The position numbers and the translations under genes are program-made. Positions 24,526 to 33,368 of a stretch of 64,000 nt of DNA are shown here, one piece after another. How positions within the stretch are numbered: the first letter of the stretch is position 1; the number at the start of each line of letters is the position of its first letter. Where the stretch lies: positions 1 through 64,000 of the IMG/VR virus record IMGVR_UViG_3300027754_004885; one strand, written 5' to 3'. The notes below the pieces were generated by a model. It was not told the origin of the DNA, ran no database searches, and was given only the letters and a program-made list of their open reading frames with translations. Origin of the DNA: a virus.

Positions 24526-26061
24526 ATGTCAAATGTCAAGATCAAAAAGTCTGTGCTTCAGAGCATCATCAAAAAGTCATTAAGCGAGTCGGGCGGCAAG
24601 CATAGCGACGTTTCAAGACGTCTCACGGTTGGACCCGAAAGCTCATCTTTACCCTCAATGCTGCCGCTTTCTCCGAGCGACAGGATGTCGACTCAGCTCG
24701 ATGTTGAGCGTCCGCCCGTTGAGGATCCTGAGTACATTCCAGCGAATTCAAAGGAGCTCGGTTTCGCGCTTCAGGCTCTCGCAGAGATGGTACCCGATGA
24801 TCAAGTGGACCAGGCTTACTCAGAGTTCCAGAGAGTCATTGAGAAGCTAGAGAGCGAAGCGTCCGACAATAAGGACATGCAGATCGAATCACTTCGTCGA
24901 GCGAACGCCCGCCTGAAGGCACGCCTTCGCGAATCTGAGGGGATCGATGATGACGATGACGAAGAGCTCACCCCCGAGGAAGAGGCTGAGCTTGCTGCGA
25001 TCGAGCGTCAGGAGGCCACCGGTCCCGACGCGATGTACTTCAAGTATGAGCGCGTTCTTCAGGCATATGGTCTTGGGCGTATACACTTCGACAACATCAT
25101 ACGCTCCACTCGCGATGGTCGTATTTCGACGAGCGACATCGAGGATTTCTTCGAGCTTCTTGGTGCTCTTCAGAATGATCCTGCGATCGTTGACAGGGTC
25201 GGAGCTCGTCTCCGGAACCCGAACGATCGTGGTCTCGTCGCATTCATCAGCAGGTTCAAGGACGATTACGAGGACCAGGTCACTCGTGACGCCGCCGCCG
25301 CCGCCGAAAAGGCGTCGCCCAAGTTCGAGTACCAGACCGCTGCAAAGCCTTACGGGTATGCAGCCGCATCCGGACTCCGTCAGTCGTTCATCCGCGACGT
25401 GCTCGGCGTCCGGGGACTCAACGCGTTCGTCGCTCCTAGAAGGATTCAGCGTTACGTCTACAACTCCATCCGTGAGGCTTTCGAGGACGCTTTCGAACTT
25501 CCTGAGAACCAGGAGTTCCTGAAGACGCTCTTCGACGAGGAAGGTCTCGATGAGTACAAGGCAATCATGAAGGATCAGGCCGCTCTCAACCACTCAGCTC
25601 TATTTCAGAATTTCGCTGGAGCCATAACTTACGAGGCACTCGCTTCTATCGCTGAGCTCAACTTCAAGCCGCATCGTGGACAGCCAGGTCGACAGATCGG
25701 TAAGGCGTTCATGACTGAGTTTGGAGAAGAGAATAAGAAGCTGCAATCTTTCGAAGAGGATCAGCTCGAGCAGATGGCACAGCGCGGTGAATACGCCGAC
25801 TTCGTGAACGATGTCCTGGAAACTTCGGAGGAGAATGGTCACAGAGGCCTTCTCACCGCGGCTGCTGCGATGACCGCAGATGATGCCGATAAGGAAGAGT
25901 ACGGCAGCTATGCCTCACCCGCATTCTCAACGATGAAGAAGGCGGCGTCTGTTTCCAAGCCCCCCGAACTTCACGTTGCGGATTACATGGGCAAGGACGA
26001 GCCGATGGTCGGTCAGATCAAGGCAGCGGATAGGGCGGCTCGTAAGGCTGCGAGGAAGTAA
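24526..26061 (+). CDS. Tag-bearing large virion protein, unknown
   Basis: 511 aa from ATG 24526 (an upstream in-frame start at 24490 lies on top of the ATATTTA element). N-terminal tag VKIKKSVLQSIIKKSLSESG, a second helix set with LRRANARLKARLRES, an acidic stretch DDDDEELTPEEEAEL, and a long helical C-terminal domain ending in basic DRAARKAARK. First gene after the terminator. Abundance in the particle is suggested only by context. Confidence 0.6.
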   Translation: MSNVKIKKSVLQSIIKKSLSESGGKHSDVSRRLTVGPESSSLPSMLPLSPSDRMSTQLDVERPPVEDPEYIPANSKELGFALQALAEMVPDDQVDQAYSEFQRVIEKLESEASDNKDMQIESLRRANARLKARLRESEGIDDDDDEELTPEEEAELAAIERQEATGPDAMYFKYERVLQAYGLGRIHFDNIIRSTRDGRISTSDIEDFFELLGALQNDPAIVDRVGARLRNPNDRGLVAFISRFKDDYEDQVTRDAAAAAEKASPKFEYQTAAKPYGYAAASGLRQSFIRDVLGVRGLNAFVAPRRIQRYVYNSIREAFEDAFELPENQEFLKTLFDEEGLDEYKAIMKDQAALNHSALFQNFAGAITYEALASIAELNFKPHRGQPGRQIGKAFMTEFGEENKKLQSFEEDQLEQMAQRGEYADFVNDVLETSEENGHRGLLTAAAAMTADDADKEEYGSYASPAFSTMKKAASVSKPPELHVADYMGKDEPMVGQIKAADRAARKAARK

Positions 26062-26064
26062 ATC

Positions 26065-26451
26065 ATGAGGACCCCTCGGGTCTCGAACCTGCTGCGGGAG
26101 TACTTCGAGCATGAGGTACCCCCGCAGTACTTTCCACGTGAGTTCTCTTTCGATACTCGCGCTCTTCCCGTTGTTCCGAAGTCTGAGAACAAATGGCACG
26201 TGAAGCAGTCACCTGAGCGACTCTGCCGGACATACACATTTGGAGACAGAAGATCGGCCCGCTCTTTTATCGAAGAGCTAATGAACTACGAAGACCAGAG
26301 AGATCATCACGCCGAGATCAAGTGTAAGGGTCCGGTTGTGACAGTGGAAGTTTTCACTCACGGTGTCGAGTGCGTAACCGAGATCGACAAGGAGTACGCG
26401 AATGAGGCAGAGGGCATCTACAACGACGTCTGCTCTTACGGGTATAGATGA
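26065..26451 (+). CDS. Pterin-4a-carbinolamine dehydratase-like protein
   Basis: 128 aa. The second half has the PCD/DCoH pattern: a W, then FGDRRSARSFIEELMNYED, the DHHAEI site (catalytic His-His) and VTVEVFTHGV..VTEIDKEYANEAE (the T-H and D-x-x-x-A-x-x block). PCDs dehydrate pterin carbinolamines; phage versions are rare and could act on folate chemistry used by ThyX and the hydroxymethylase. Confidence 0.6.
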   Translation: MRTPRVSNLLREYFEHEVPPQYFPREFSFDTRALPVVPKSENKWHVKQSPERLCRTYTFGDRRSARSFIEELMNYEDQRDHHAEIKCKGPVVTVEVFTHGVECVTEIDKEYANEAEGIYNDVCSYGYR

Positions 26452-26467
26452 CTCGAAATCGTACGTG

Positions 26468-26758
26468 ATGATGTCAGAGGGTCTCGAAAGCGAGATTCAG
26501 CTGGAAGATGAGCGTGAGAATAGGAAAGGAGTCACAGTAAAGATCGATGGAAGGGCCGTGAACCTTCAGTTCATTTCTGTCGAGCTCACGGATGATCATC
26601 TCATAACTCTCTGCGTTGATTGCTTCGGAAAGATCGATTCAATGATAAACGCTCTTCTCGAAAAGTCGAATCTTCCCGTGACTCTTTCGGGTAAAGAGTT
26701 TAAGTCCCAAGTTTTGAAAGTAGAGTCAGGACGATGCTATTTAAGATTGTTGAGGTAA
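26468..26758 (+). CDS. Small protein, unknown
   Basis: 96 aa from ATG 26468 (ATG 26471 also possible). Mixed alpha/beta (VTVKIDGRAVNLQFISVELT); no motif recognised. Confidence 0.5.
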   Translation: MMSEGLESEIQLEDERENRKGVTVKIDGRAVNLQFISVELTDDHLITLCVDCFGKIDSMINALLEKSNLPVTLSGKEFKSQVLKVESGRCYLRLLR

Positions 26759-26764
26759 TCAAAC

Positions 26765-26941
26765 ATGCAAGAATTTGAATTCGATAAGTTTATGAAGGAC
26801 ATCGTTCAGCGCGAGGACAACGCCCGCGAGAAGATCAAGGAGTACGCAGAGAATCACGCTGACAGCCCAGCGCGTAGGTACAACGAGAGATATCGTGAGA
26901 AGACTCATAACAGGATACGCTACACCCAGGACGGTGAGTGA
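26765..26941 (+). CDS. Small basic helical protein (58 aa)
   Basis: ATG 26765 to TGA 26941. EFEFDKFMKDIVQREDNARE is followed by HADSPARRYNERYREKTHNR, an amphipathic, Arg-rich helix. Its stop shares one base with the next ATG. Coding is supported by spacing, a leader, and codon use like its neighbours. Confidence 0.6.
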   Translation: MQEFEFDKFMKDIVQREDNAREKIKEYAENHADSPARRYNERYREKTHNRIRYTQDGE

Positions 26942-27438
26942 TGAAAACGATCAAAAGCGAAAGGGAGCTTATCAGCTTCTTACGTGGTCTGAGGGAGCAG
27001 GCTACACCACCCGCGCCCGCACCCGCGGCAGATCCAGCAGCTCCTGCTTCTGCAGCCGGGCCCACGCCCGATGCTTCACAACCCGGCGCCCAGCAGCCCA
27101 TAACGGTTGATGATATTATAGAGAAACTCAACATCGTTCGAGCGGGTCGGTCGACCAAAGACGCTGACGTGAAGAGAGAACTCGAGGAGTACATCGGCCA
27201 ATTCAATGAGGACGAGAAGATGGCCCTAGTGGCCTTCCTCCAGGGTCTGGGCCAGATCCTGACGAGTGGTGTAGACTCTGCTGATGCCGCTGATCCAGCT
27301 GACCCTTACTCTTTGCAGATCAAGAAGTCGCTGGGAGCAAGCACTGCGAACGCGACTCGAGCCCCGAGTCCCTCTGTCTCTGCACCCGCAGCAGCCCCTT
27401 CGACGGGTCCCGTTCCCATCAAGGTTGGCGGAGCGTAA
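26941..27438 (+). CDS. Tag-bearing protein with Pro/Ala linkers
   Basis: 165 aa. Tag-like start (IKSERELISFLRGLREQ), Pro/Ala linker, a compact helical domain ITVDDIIEKLNIVRAGRSTK..EEYIGQFNEDEKMALVAFLQ, then a second Ala/Pro-rich tail. The central domain recurs in marine phages as far as I can recall; function unknown. Confidence 0.6.
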   Translation: MKTIKSERELISFLRGLREQATPPAPAPAADPAAPASAAGPTPDASQPGAQQPITVDDIIEKLNIVRAGRSTKDADVKRELEEYIGQFNEDEKMALVAFLQGLGQILTSGVDSADAADPADPYSLQIKKSLGASTANATRAPSPSVSAPAAAPSTGPVPIKVGGA

Positions 27439-27443
27439 TACCG

Positions 27444-28613
27444 ATGCCTCACTCTCGTAGGATTCTCGCCGAGAGAATAGGCTCTGTTCCCGCGTCGATG
27501 CGCGCGAGTCCGGAGATGCGAGAGAAGCTGGTCAGCAGCTTTGGGAACATTTTCAAATCGATCTGGTCGTCAACGAAGCTTCTCGGTAACAACCTCATGT
27601 TCAACGCGAGAATGGCTGTCGCAGCGATGGACGGCGATCGCGAGAAGATGAAGGACGCCTTCAAGAAATTCGCGGACGCTAGAGAGGAATTTGCGAAAGA
27701 GTCCGACGAGAACTTACGCTATTTTCGAGACGCTTTTTACGAAAAGTCTCAGACGAAGGATGGCCGAACAATCCAGAAGATGAAGATCGGACCAGCGCTC
27801 CTTGTGGGCATTGGGAACCCGATGCTTCTGCCCGTGATGGCGTATCAACCGGGACGGGGATTTGACGGAGAAATTGACAATCTCATCGACGTTCCTACCT
27901 CAAAGAAAACCAACGTAAAGACCACCAGCGTAGCCTCAGATCGTCTTGAAAGAGCGTTGAGTTTCTTTGAATTTGGTAGGGAATCAAATATCTCGGAGCA
28001 GAAGGCACCCGTAGTCCCAGCTACGCAAGCCATGAATCCTGAAATCCAACAGGAGAAATTAAAGCTGCAGAAGATCGCCCAATCCTTCGTGGAGGGAGAG
28101 AAAGCTCGCGGTCAGCAGCTATTGGATATGATCCTCGGTCGTATAGCTTTCTTCAAGAAGATCGTGGACGCGAAATCCGTGGAGGAGTTCGAGGCTGCCG
28201 CAACGGGTGCCCAGGCTCAAGGAATAAAGATGTCCACGAATGAGATCGTTACTGCCAAATCGAAGATTGAGCAGGAAGCGAAAAAGATGATGAGCGAAAA
28301 GCCTGAGGATTTCGCCGCCTTCATTGCGAAAGCGAGATCACAGTTTCCCGACATTGACAAGAGGGATGATCTAAAAGCTGTTACCGAACTCTCTTTTAGG
28401 CTCTCGAAGTCGAGCATTCAGCAGGAGCTTTCCAACTCTTTCGAAGAAATGATACAGTCGGCGAAGCAAACTATGTTTTTGCCCCTTAGCGAAGAGATGA
28501 AGTCCCAACTTTCCACTTTCCCTGTTGGACAGCAGTACCTCTCTTATCTCACAAGCTTTGAGCAGCAGCTAGAGACTGGAGAAAGGCAGCTGCAAGTTCC
28601 TTCGAACGTTTAA
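27444..28613 (+). CDS. Putative virion protein, unknown
   Basis: 389 aa, mostly helical. MPHSRRILAERIGSVP is a tag-like start; the first 140 residues contain SFGNIFKSIWSSTKLLGNNL and an amphipathic hydrophobic stretch IGPALLVGIGNPMLLPVMAY; the rest is charged coiled coil. Adjacent to the other tag proteins and 5 bases after the previous stop. Confidence 0.6.
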   Translation: MPHSRRILAERIGSVPASMRASPEMREKLVSSFGNIFKSIWSSTKLLGNNLMFNARMAVAAMDGDREKMKDAFKKFADAREEFAKESDENLRYFRDAFYEKSQTKDGRTIQKMKIGPALLVGIGNPMLLPVMAYQPGRGFDGEIDNLIDVPTSKKTNVKTTSVASDRLERALSFFEFGRESNISEQKAPVVPATQAMNPEIQQEKLKLQKIAQSFVEGEKARGQQLLDMILGRIAFFKKIVDAKSVEEFEAAATGAQAQGIKMSTNEIVTAKSKIEQEAKKMMSEKPEDFAAFIAKARSQFPDIDKRDDLKAVTELSFRLSKSSIQQELSNSFEEMIQSAKQTMFLPLSEEMKSQLSTFPVGQQYLSYLTSFEQQLETGERQLQVPSNV

Positions 28614-28643
28614 CTACTACGATAGACGATTTATAAATTTCCC

Positions 28644-28997
28644 ATGAGCAAGAAAAAGCAACCTAAGAATTGGATCCCAGAGATTGTATATGAAGAGGGC
28701 GAGGGACAGCTTCCTTTCATTCACGTACCTCCCGATCAGGAGGACCCGAAGATGCTCTTCATCTTCGTCGCTCATCAGACGGGTGAGTTTGAGCCTGGAT
28801 CCGAGGGCGAAGATGTTCCCGTCATCGACATGGACCTGAAGCAGTTTGTTGATCTCGGTCTTTTGAAGACGGGGTTAAATGAGCAGGAATATGACAAGGT
28901 TCGTAGCGTTCTTGGGCTTGAGCCGCTTCGTCAGGCGGTCGAGAAGGGCAAAAAGATCACGCAAGCTGTTAGAGAAAATGTCGGATCTAATGAATAA
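28644..28997 (+). CDS. Small acidic protein, unknown
   Basis: 117 aa. TATAAA ends 6 bases before the ATG with no Shine-Dalgarno (leaderless candidate). Acidic beta-rich start (IPEIVYEEGEGQLPFIHV) and a helical end. No family recognised. Confidence 0.55.
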   Translation: MSKKKQPKNWIPEIVYEEGEGQLPFIHVPPDQEDPKMLFIFVAHQTGEFEPGSEGEDVPVIDMDLKQFVDLGLLKTGLNEQEYDKVRSVLGLEPLRQAVEKGKKITQAVRENVGSNE

Positions 28998-29075
28998 TGG
29001 TTGCCTGCATAATAGTTAGTTTGTAGCAGGTGAGTCCTTGAACCTCTTTGTTCAGGATGATTTGCAGAGTCAGGA

Positions 29076-29082
29076 ATATTTA
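29076..29082 (+). promoter_or_regulatory. ATAYTTA element
   Basis: ATATTTA 18 bases before ATG 29101, with GGAGG between. Confidence 0.5.
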
Positions 29083-29100
29083 CATGCGGAGGCAACTAAA

Positions 29101-29520
29101 ATGATTTTCGATAAGAACAGAATGGCAAAGCTCTCGGGTCTCATGGTCGAGGGTTCGCACAAGGGTATCAAGGACGCGAAGGCTGATCAGTTCGGCGGTG
29201 GCAAGGAAGAGGGTGATCCCTGGCTCGACGGCGACGTCAGCACTGCCGATCACGATCTTCACGAGGGCGATGAGCCTGAAGACGCCATGGACGAGATGGA
29301 AGAGGAGCCCATGGAAGCTCGTCGCAAGAAGGGCGAGGACGATGAGGAAGGTGCTGTTCGCGAGATGATCCGCACCGAGCTCCGCAAGGCGAAGAGGGCT
29401 ATGGACGATGAGAAGCAGGAGGAGCAGTCTGTTCGTGAGGCTGTCCGCAAGGAGATCCGCTCTGTTCTTCGTTCACGTGGCGTGACCATGGGCGGCGTCG
29501 GCCCCGGATTCCGACGCTAA
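29101..29520 (+). CDS. Tag-bearing acidic protein
   Basis: 139 aa from ATG 29101, chosen because GGAGG is 8 bases upstream and ATATTTA precedes it. Acidic middle (DEPEDAMDEMEEEPMEA), then two successive tag-like helices, AVREMIRTELRKAKRA and SVREAVRKEIRSVLRSRG. The tag at the C-terminus rather than the N-terminus is unusual. Confidence 0.6.
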   Translation: MIFDKNRMAKLSGLMVEGSHKGIKDAKADQFGGGKEEGDPWLDGDVSTADHDLHEGDEPEDAMDEMEEEPMEARRKKGEDDEEGAVREMIRTELRKAKRAMDDEKQEEQSVREAVRKEIRSVLRSRGVTMGGVGPGFRR

Positions 29521-29535
29521 ACGCGCACGAATTCG

Positions 29536-29563
29536 TGCAATAACTTCCTGACCGACTTATAAT
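29536..29563 (+). promoter_or_regulatory. Promoter TGCAAT-N16-TATAAT, leaderless for 29570
   Basis: TGCAAT 29536-29541, TATAAT 29558-29563, ATG 6 bases later. ATGGTGGTA (29562-29570) and TACCACCAT (29586-29594) form an inverted repeat across the start. Confidence 0.65.
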
Positions 29564-29569
29564 GGTGGT

Positions 29570-29989
29570 ATGAGTACAACAGCTCTACCACCATTTCAAG
29601 TCGGTCAAGTCATTTATTTGATCCCCTCGGGAGAGAGGCGCGTGATGCCTGCGCAGGTCACCGAGGAGATCCTTCGAAGAACTCTTAATGGCACGGAGAC
29701 GGTCTGGATGATCCAGCTCGCCGGAAGCCAGAAGAGCGTTCCCCTCGATCCGGAGGCTGCTGAGTACTATGTCAGCATCTCTGATCTGAGATCTACGCTG
29801 ATCGAACGAACCACCCAGCAGGTTAATTCGATGGTTGATAGGGTCGTCGCGGCCGCTGCCGAGGCATTTCCGAGCTCGAGCCCTCCTGTCGATGACTTGA
29901 TTCCTCAAGTAGCGAATGAGTCTCTCGCTGAACACACTGCAACAATCGTACTGCCTGATGGAACTCGGGCGAAGGTTAAGATCCCGTGA
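29570..29989 (+). CDS. Small protein, unknown
   Basis: 139 aa. A beta-rich N-terminus (PPFQVGQVIYLIPSGERRV) like an SH3-type barrel, then helices and an IVLPDGTRAKVKIP end. Overlaps the nuclease gene by 4 bases (GTGA). Confidence 0.55.
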   Translation: MSTTALPPFQVGQVIYLIPSGERRVMPAQVTEEILRRTLNGTETVWMIQLAGSQKSVPLDPEAAEYYVSISDLRSTLIERTTQQVNSMVDRVVAAAAEAFPSSSPPVDDLIPQVANESLAEHTATIVLPDGTRAKVKIP

Positions 29990-30816
29990 AGCACGTTCTC
30001 GTTATCGATGGTCTCAATCTCATTCACCGGGCCCGCGTCGCGATGCAGGATGCCGAGCACGGCTGCACATTCGCAGCACTACGCTCTGTCCGCTCCCTCG
30101 TTGAGCGCTTCAAGCCTGATGTCGCTTACTTCGTCATGGAGGGAGTTCCTCGCAGGCGCATCGAGGCCTCCGAGGGCACCTACAAGGCACAGCGCACTGG
30201 AATGGATGACGCCTTCCGGAATCAGAAGCGACAGATCACAGACATCATCTCACGCCACCTACCGGTCATCGTGACGAGGCATGCGGACTACGAGGCTGAC
30301 GATGTCATCGCTCATCTTGCGGAGAAGCACCATCGTGATGATCGAGTGACGATCGTTTCGACCGACACCGACTTTACCCAGCTCATCCGTCCGGATGATC
30401 GACGTATCACCCTCTACTCTCCCGTGAAGGACATCTTCGTCGAAGCTCCTCCCTACGACTATGTTCGATGGAAGGCGCTTCGTGGTGACGGGGCCGACAA
30501 TATCCCTGGCATTCCTGGCATCGGCGACAAGCGAGCCACTACGCTCGTCACCGAAGCGGGAGCTCTGGAAGCATTCTTCCTTAAGAAGCCAGAGACTCGG
30601 CAGATCTTTGAGCATAACCTCTCCATGATCGGTTTCGAGAATCTGGATGAGACCTGGCACGGGACAACCTTCAGCGCACCATCACGTCGAAATGATGAGC
30701 TCCGTGAGCGCATGCAGGGTCTCGGTATCGCATCCCTCACCAATGACAAGACATGGCCGAAGTGGGTTGGATCATTCGATCGAATGTGGATCCAGTTTCC
30801 ATCCCAGGCTGCGTGA
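29986..30816 (+). CDS. 5'-3' exonuclease/flap endonuclease
   Basis: 276 aa from GTG. VLVIDGLNLIHRA (first Asp), DVAYFVMEG, ADYEADDVIAHLA (E-A-D-D), IVSTDTDFTQLI (D-x-D) and DGADNIPGIPGIGDKRAT (the helix-3-turn-helix) give the full PIN-like FEN active site. It should remove RNA primers and 5' flaps during replication by the phage DnaE. Confidence 0.9.
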   Translation: MKHVLVIDGLNLIHRARVAMQDAEHGCTFAALRSVRSLVERFKPDVAYFVMEGVPRRRIEASEGTYKAQRTGMDDAFRNQKRQITDIISRHLPVIVTRHADYEADDVIAHLAEKHHRDDRVTIVSTDTDFTQLIRPDDRRITLYSPVKDIFVEAPPYDYVRWKALRGDGADNIPGIPGIGDKRATTLVTEAGALEAFFLKKPETRQIFEHNLSMIGFENLDETWHGTTFSAPSRRNDELRERMQGLGIASLTNDKTWPKWVGSFDRMWIQFPSQAA

Positions 30817-30842
30817 TTATAATTTCAACACAAGGAGTCAAA

Positions 30843-31052
30843 ATGGCAAACAACGGTCTTTCTTTCGATCAACCCCTCCCCGATGCCGAGCAGGCTGGGC
30901 TTCGTTCGCGTGGTGTTCTCCAGACCGAGGAGGTCGCTGTTCGAGCTGGCGATCTGCTCGTCGCTGTGAACACCCTCACGGGCGTCCGACGCTCCATCAC
31001 GACCGAGAACATCGTTACCGAGGCGCCTCAGCGCCGCATCCTGAGGGACTAA
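30843..31052 (+). CDS. Small protein upstream of groEL, unknown
   Basis: 69 aa from ATG 30843 (leader AAGGAGTC after TATAAT). Contains VAVRAGDLLVAVNTLTG, a short beta segment. It is where a GroES gene would be expected but lacks the GroES mobile loop and length. Confidence 0.5.
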   Translation: MANNGLSFDQPLPDAEQAGLRSRGVLQTEEVAVRAGDLLVAVNTLTGVRRSITTENIVTEAPQRRILRD

Positions 31053-31055
31053 CGG

Positions 31056-32651
31056 ATGACCGAGGGTTTCAAGGCACTCATATTTGATGATGAGGCACGA
31101 GAGGGTCTGAGACGCGGGGTCGATTCCCTCGCTCAGGCTGTTAGGGTCACCATGGGACCCTCAGGTCAGAACGTGATAATTGAGATACCGGGCGCACCAC
31201 CGGTCGTCACGAAGGATGGAGTCTCCGTCGCCCGTGCGATCGATTTCCGGGATCGTAACATGAATCTCGGTGCTCAGATCGTCAAGGAGGCTGCAAATCG
31301 CACCTGCGATGCTGCTGGTGACGGAACGACGACAGCCACCGTGCTGACCCACGCGATTTTCAACGGTGGGCTTAGGGTGCTTTCGGGTGATCATAGCAGC
31401 CCCGAGGTACGCGCGGGCATGTCGTGGGCAGTTGGTTCCGTTATCGATGAGCTTCGCTCGATGTCGAAACCTGTCTCCTCGGATGAGGAGATCATCCAGG
31501 TTGGAACGATCTCAGCCAATGGAGAACGTGAGATCGGAGAGCTTCTCTCGCGAGCGATGAGAGCTGTCGGTCGCGATGGCACGATCACTGTTGAGGAGGC
31601 AAAGGGTTTCAGCACAAGTCTTCACGTTGTCGAGGGCGCTGAGCTCGATCGTGGGTACCTCTCTCCCTACTTCGTGACAGACAGTGAGAAGATGGTCTCC
31701 TCACTTGAGTCACCATACGTGCTCCTAACTAACAATAGGATCACGGCTCTGAAGGAGATCCTCCCACTTCTCGAGAAGATTCATAATGCCCAGAAGCCCG
31801 TCCTAATCGTCGCTGATGATATCGAGGGCGAGGCGATGCAGGGTCTTGTCGTTAATCGAACAAAGGGTATCCTGCAGGTTTGTGCCATAAAGGGTCCAGA
31901 GTTCGGTGAGAACCGTCTCCACGCTCTTCAGGATCTCGCGGCGCTGCTGGGGACGCGAGTCATTGTTGGAGAGTCAGAGCTAGCCAAGGTCACGATCCAG
32001 GATCTGGGCCGTTGCAAGCGCGCGATTGTCGGTCGATACAGGACGATCCTGATCGATGCAGCCGGCAAGAAAGAGGAGATCGAGGATCGCTCGAAGGAGA
32101 TTAGATCCCAGATCGATGATAACTCACTCGATCAGCAGGAGCGTGAGGTCCTACGTCGTCGACTTGCACGGCTCTCTGGCGGTGTCGCTGTCCTGAGGGT
32201 CGGCGGTGCAACTGAACCGGAGCTGAAGGAACGCAGGGATCGTGTTGATGACGCTCTACATGCCACGAAAGCTGCCGTCGAGGAGGGAATTCTCCCGGGC
32301 GGTGGAACTGCTCTTGTCCGTGCCGCAGCCAAGGTTCGCCGCCGACTCACGAAGAATCGCAGCGATTCATTCAAACAGGGCGCTGAGGTCATCTTTCAAT
32401 CATGCTGCGCCCCTCTCCGTCAGATTGTCTTGAACGCTGGACGCAATCCCGAGCTTGTCCTCTCGAAGGTTGAACGTCTCCGCGATAACATGGGATACGA
32501 TGCTGCCACGGAGCGCTACGTTGATACTCTCGAGTCCGGGATCGTTGATCCTCTGAAGGTGGTTCGCTCCGCTCTAGAGAACGCGCACTCCGCTGCGAGC
32601 ATGTTGCTTTCTGTGGGTTGCACGATCACAGATGACTCTCCTGCGGAATAG
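31056..32651 (+). CDS. groEL: Chaperonin GroEL
   Basis: 531 aa. VTMGPSGQNVIIE, TKDGVSVARAI, AAGDGTTTATVL, a polar apical domain, VGGATEPELKERRDRVDDAL and EEGILPGGGTALVRAA preserve the nucleotide site and catalytic Asp residues. The C-terminal Gly-Gly-Met repeat is missing (ends TDDSPAE), as in other phage chaperonins. Probably folds a phage protein too large or too special for host GroEL. No partner GroES is recognisable. Confidence 0.95.
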   Translation: MTEGFKALIFDDEAREGLRRGVDSLAQAVRVTMGPSGQNVIIEIPGAPPVVTKDGVSVARAIDFRDRNMNLGAQIVKEAANRTCDAAGDGTTTATVLTHAIFNGGLRVLSGDHSSPEVRAGMSWAVGSVIDELRSMSKPVSSDEEIIQVGTISANGEREIGELLSRAMRAVGRDGTITVEEAKGFSTSLHVVEGAELDRGYLSPYFVTDSEKMVSSLESPYVLLTNNRITALKEILPLLEKIHNAQKPVLIVADDIEGEAMQGLVVNRTKGILQVCAIKGPEFGENRLHALQDLAALLGTRVIVGESELAKVTIQDLGRCKRAIVGRYRTILIDAAGKKEEIEDRSKEIRSQIDDNSLDQQEREVLRRRLARLSGGVAVLRVGGATEPELKERRDRVDDALHATKAAVEEGILPGGGTALVRAAAKVRRRLTKNRSDSFKQGAEVIFQSCCAPLRQIVLNAGRNPELVLSKVERLRDNMGYDAATERYVDTLESGIVDPLKVVRSALENAHSAASMLLSVGCTITDDSPAE

Positions 32652-32674
32652 TTAGCGACAGGCATCGTGGAGTA

Positions 32675-32959
32675 ATGATGGACGCAGCCCCTCTTGTGAG
32701 CTTGGTTACTGGTCCCCTGGGGGCTTTGGTTCTTTCAACTGGAATTCTTTATTGGCTGGCGAGTAAGATTCTACCCGTACTCCAGAAGTACCTCGAGGGT
32801 CAGAACGAGAAGTTCGGAGATCTCGTCAAGGCTCTCGAGAAGACCGTCGACAGTCACGAGGCTGATCGCCGGACGTTTGAAGCTGCCATCTCGGGATTGA
32901 CCCAGCGCCTCGATAACGTAGAGGACGACGTCAAGCAGATCAAAGAAAAAATTACCTGA
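32675..32959 (+). CDS. Small membrane-anchored coiled-coil protein, holin-like
   Basis: 94 aa. One membrane segment (LGALVLSTGILYWLASKILP) followed by a coiled coil (VDSHEADRRTFEAAISGL). The topology matches BhlA-type and other small holin-like proteins; lysis role not proven. Confidence 0.55.
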   Translation: MMDAAPLVSLVTGPLGALVLSTGILYWLASKILPVLQKYLEGQNEKFGDLVKALEKTVDSHEADRRTFEAAISGLTQRLDNVEDDVKQIKEKIT

Positions 32960-32983
32960 TGTGAAAATAACGCGCGGGAAACG

Positions 32984-33011
32984 TGCAAACCCCGGTAAGG
33001 CGTGGTATAGT
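32984..33011 (+). promoter_or_regulatory. Promoter TGCAAA-N16-TATAGT for the sigma operon
   Basis: TGCAAA 32984-32989, TATAGT 33006-33011, followed by an 80-base leader with the palindrome GGAAGCTTCC. Confidence 0.65.
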
Positions 33012-33092
33012 AATAAAGGGTGAAGGAAGGAAGCTTCCTCCCCACCGGTGGCGGATATCCCTCCAACGGAACATCAAGCAAAGAGAAAGAAA

Positions 33093-33353
33093 ATGGCAGG
33101 TAGGAATGTACCCGTTCACGACCGTGACTATATTGCGGTCATCCCCGAGGATGACCTTCGTGGGAAGGTAGTCCAGTACCGTGGTTGGATCGAAGCCGAT
33201 CGCCGCCGTGGTCAGGACACGCACGCCCTCGAGGTCGAGTATTGCTATCTCGCCGAAGAGCTTCAGCTCCGTGAGACGCGCAAGCGTAATCACATGGAGT
33301 TCATGCGGCGTAATCCGCAGGCCTTCGACGACTACTACTACGACGACAACTAA
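33093..33353 (+). CDS. Small protein before sigma factor, unknown
   Basis: 86 aa from ATG 33093. DRDYIAVIPEDDLRGKVVQY then a helical Arg-rich stretch and DDYYYDDN end. It heads the operon with the sigma factor 15 bases downstream; the region before its ATG (32960-33092) is the promoter and leader, with no other gene. Confidence 0.6.
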   Translation: MAGRNVPVHDRDYIAVIPEDDLRGKVVQYRGWIEADRRRGQDTHALEVEYCYLAEELQLRETRKRNHMEFMRRNPQAFDDYYYDDN

Positions 33354-33368
33354 GGGAAAGGAGTAAAC

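Noticed and set aside
30843-31052. GroES partner of GroEL
   Set aside because: 69 aa, without the mobile loop or the beta-barrel pattern of GroES.
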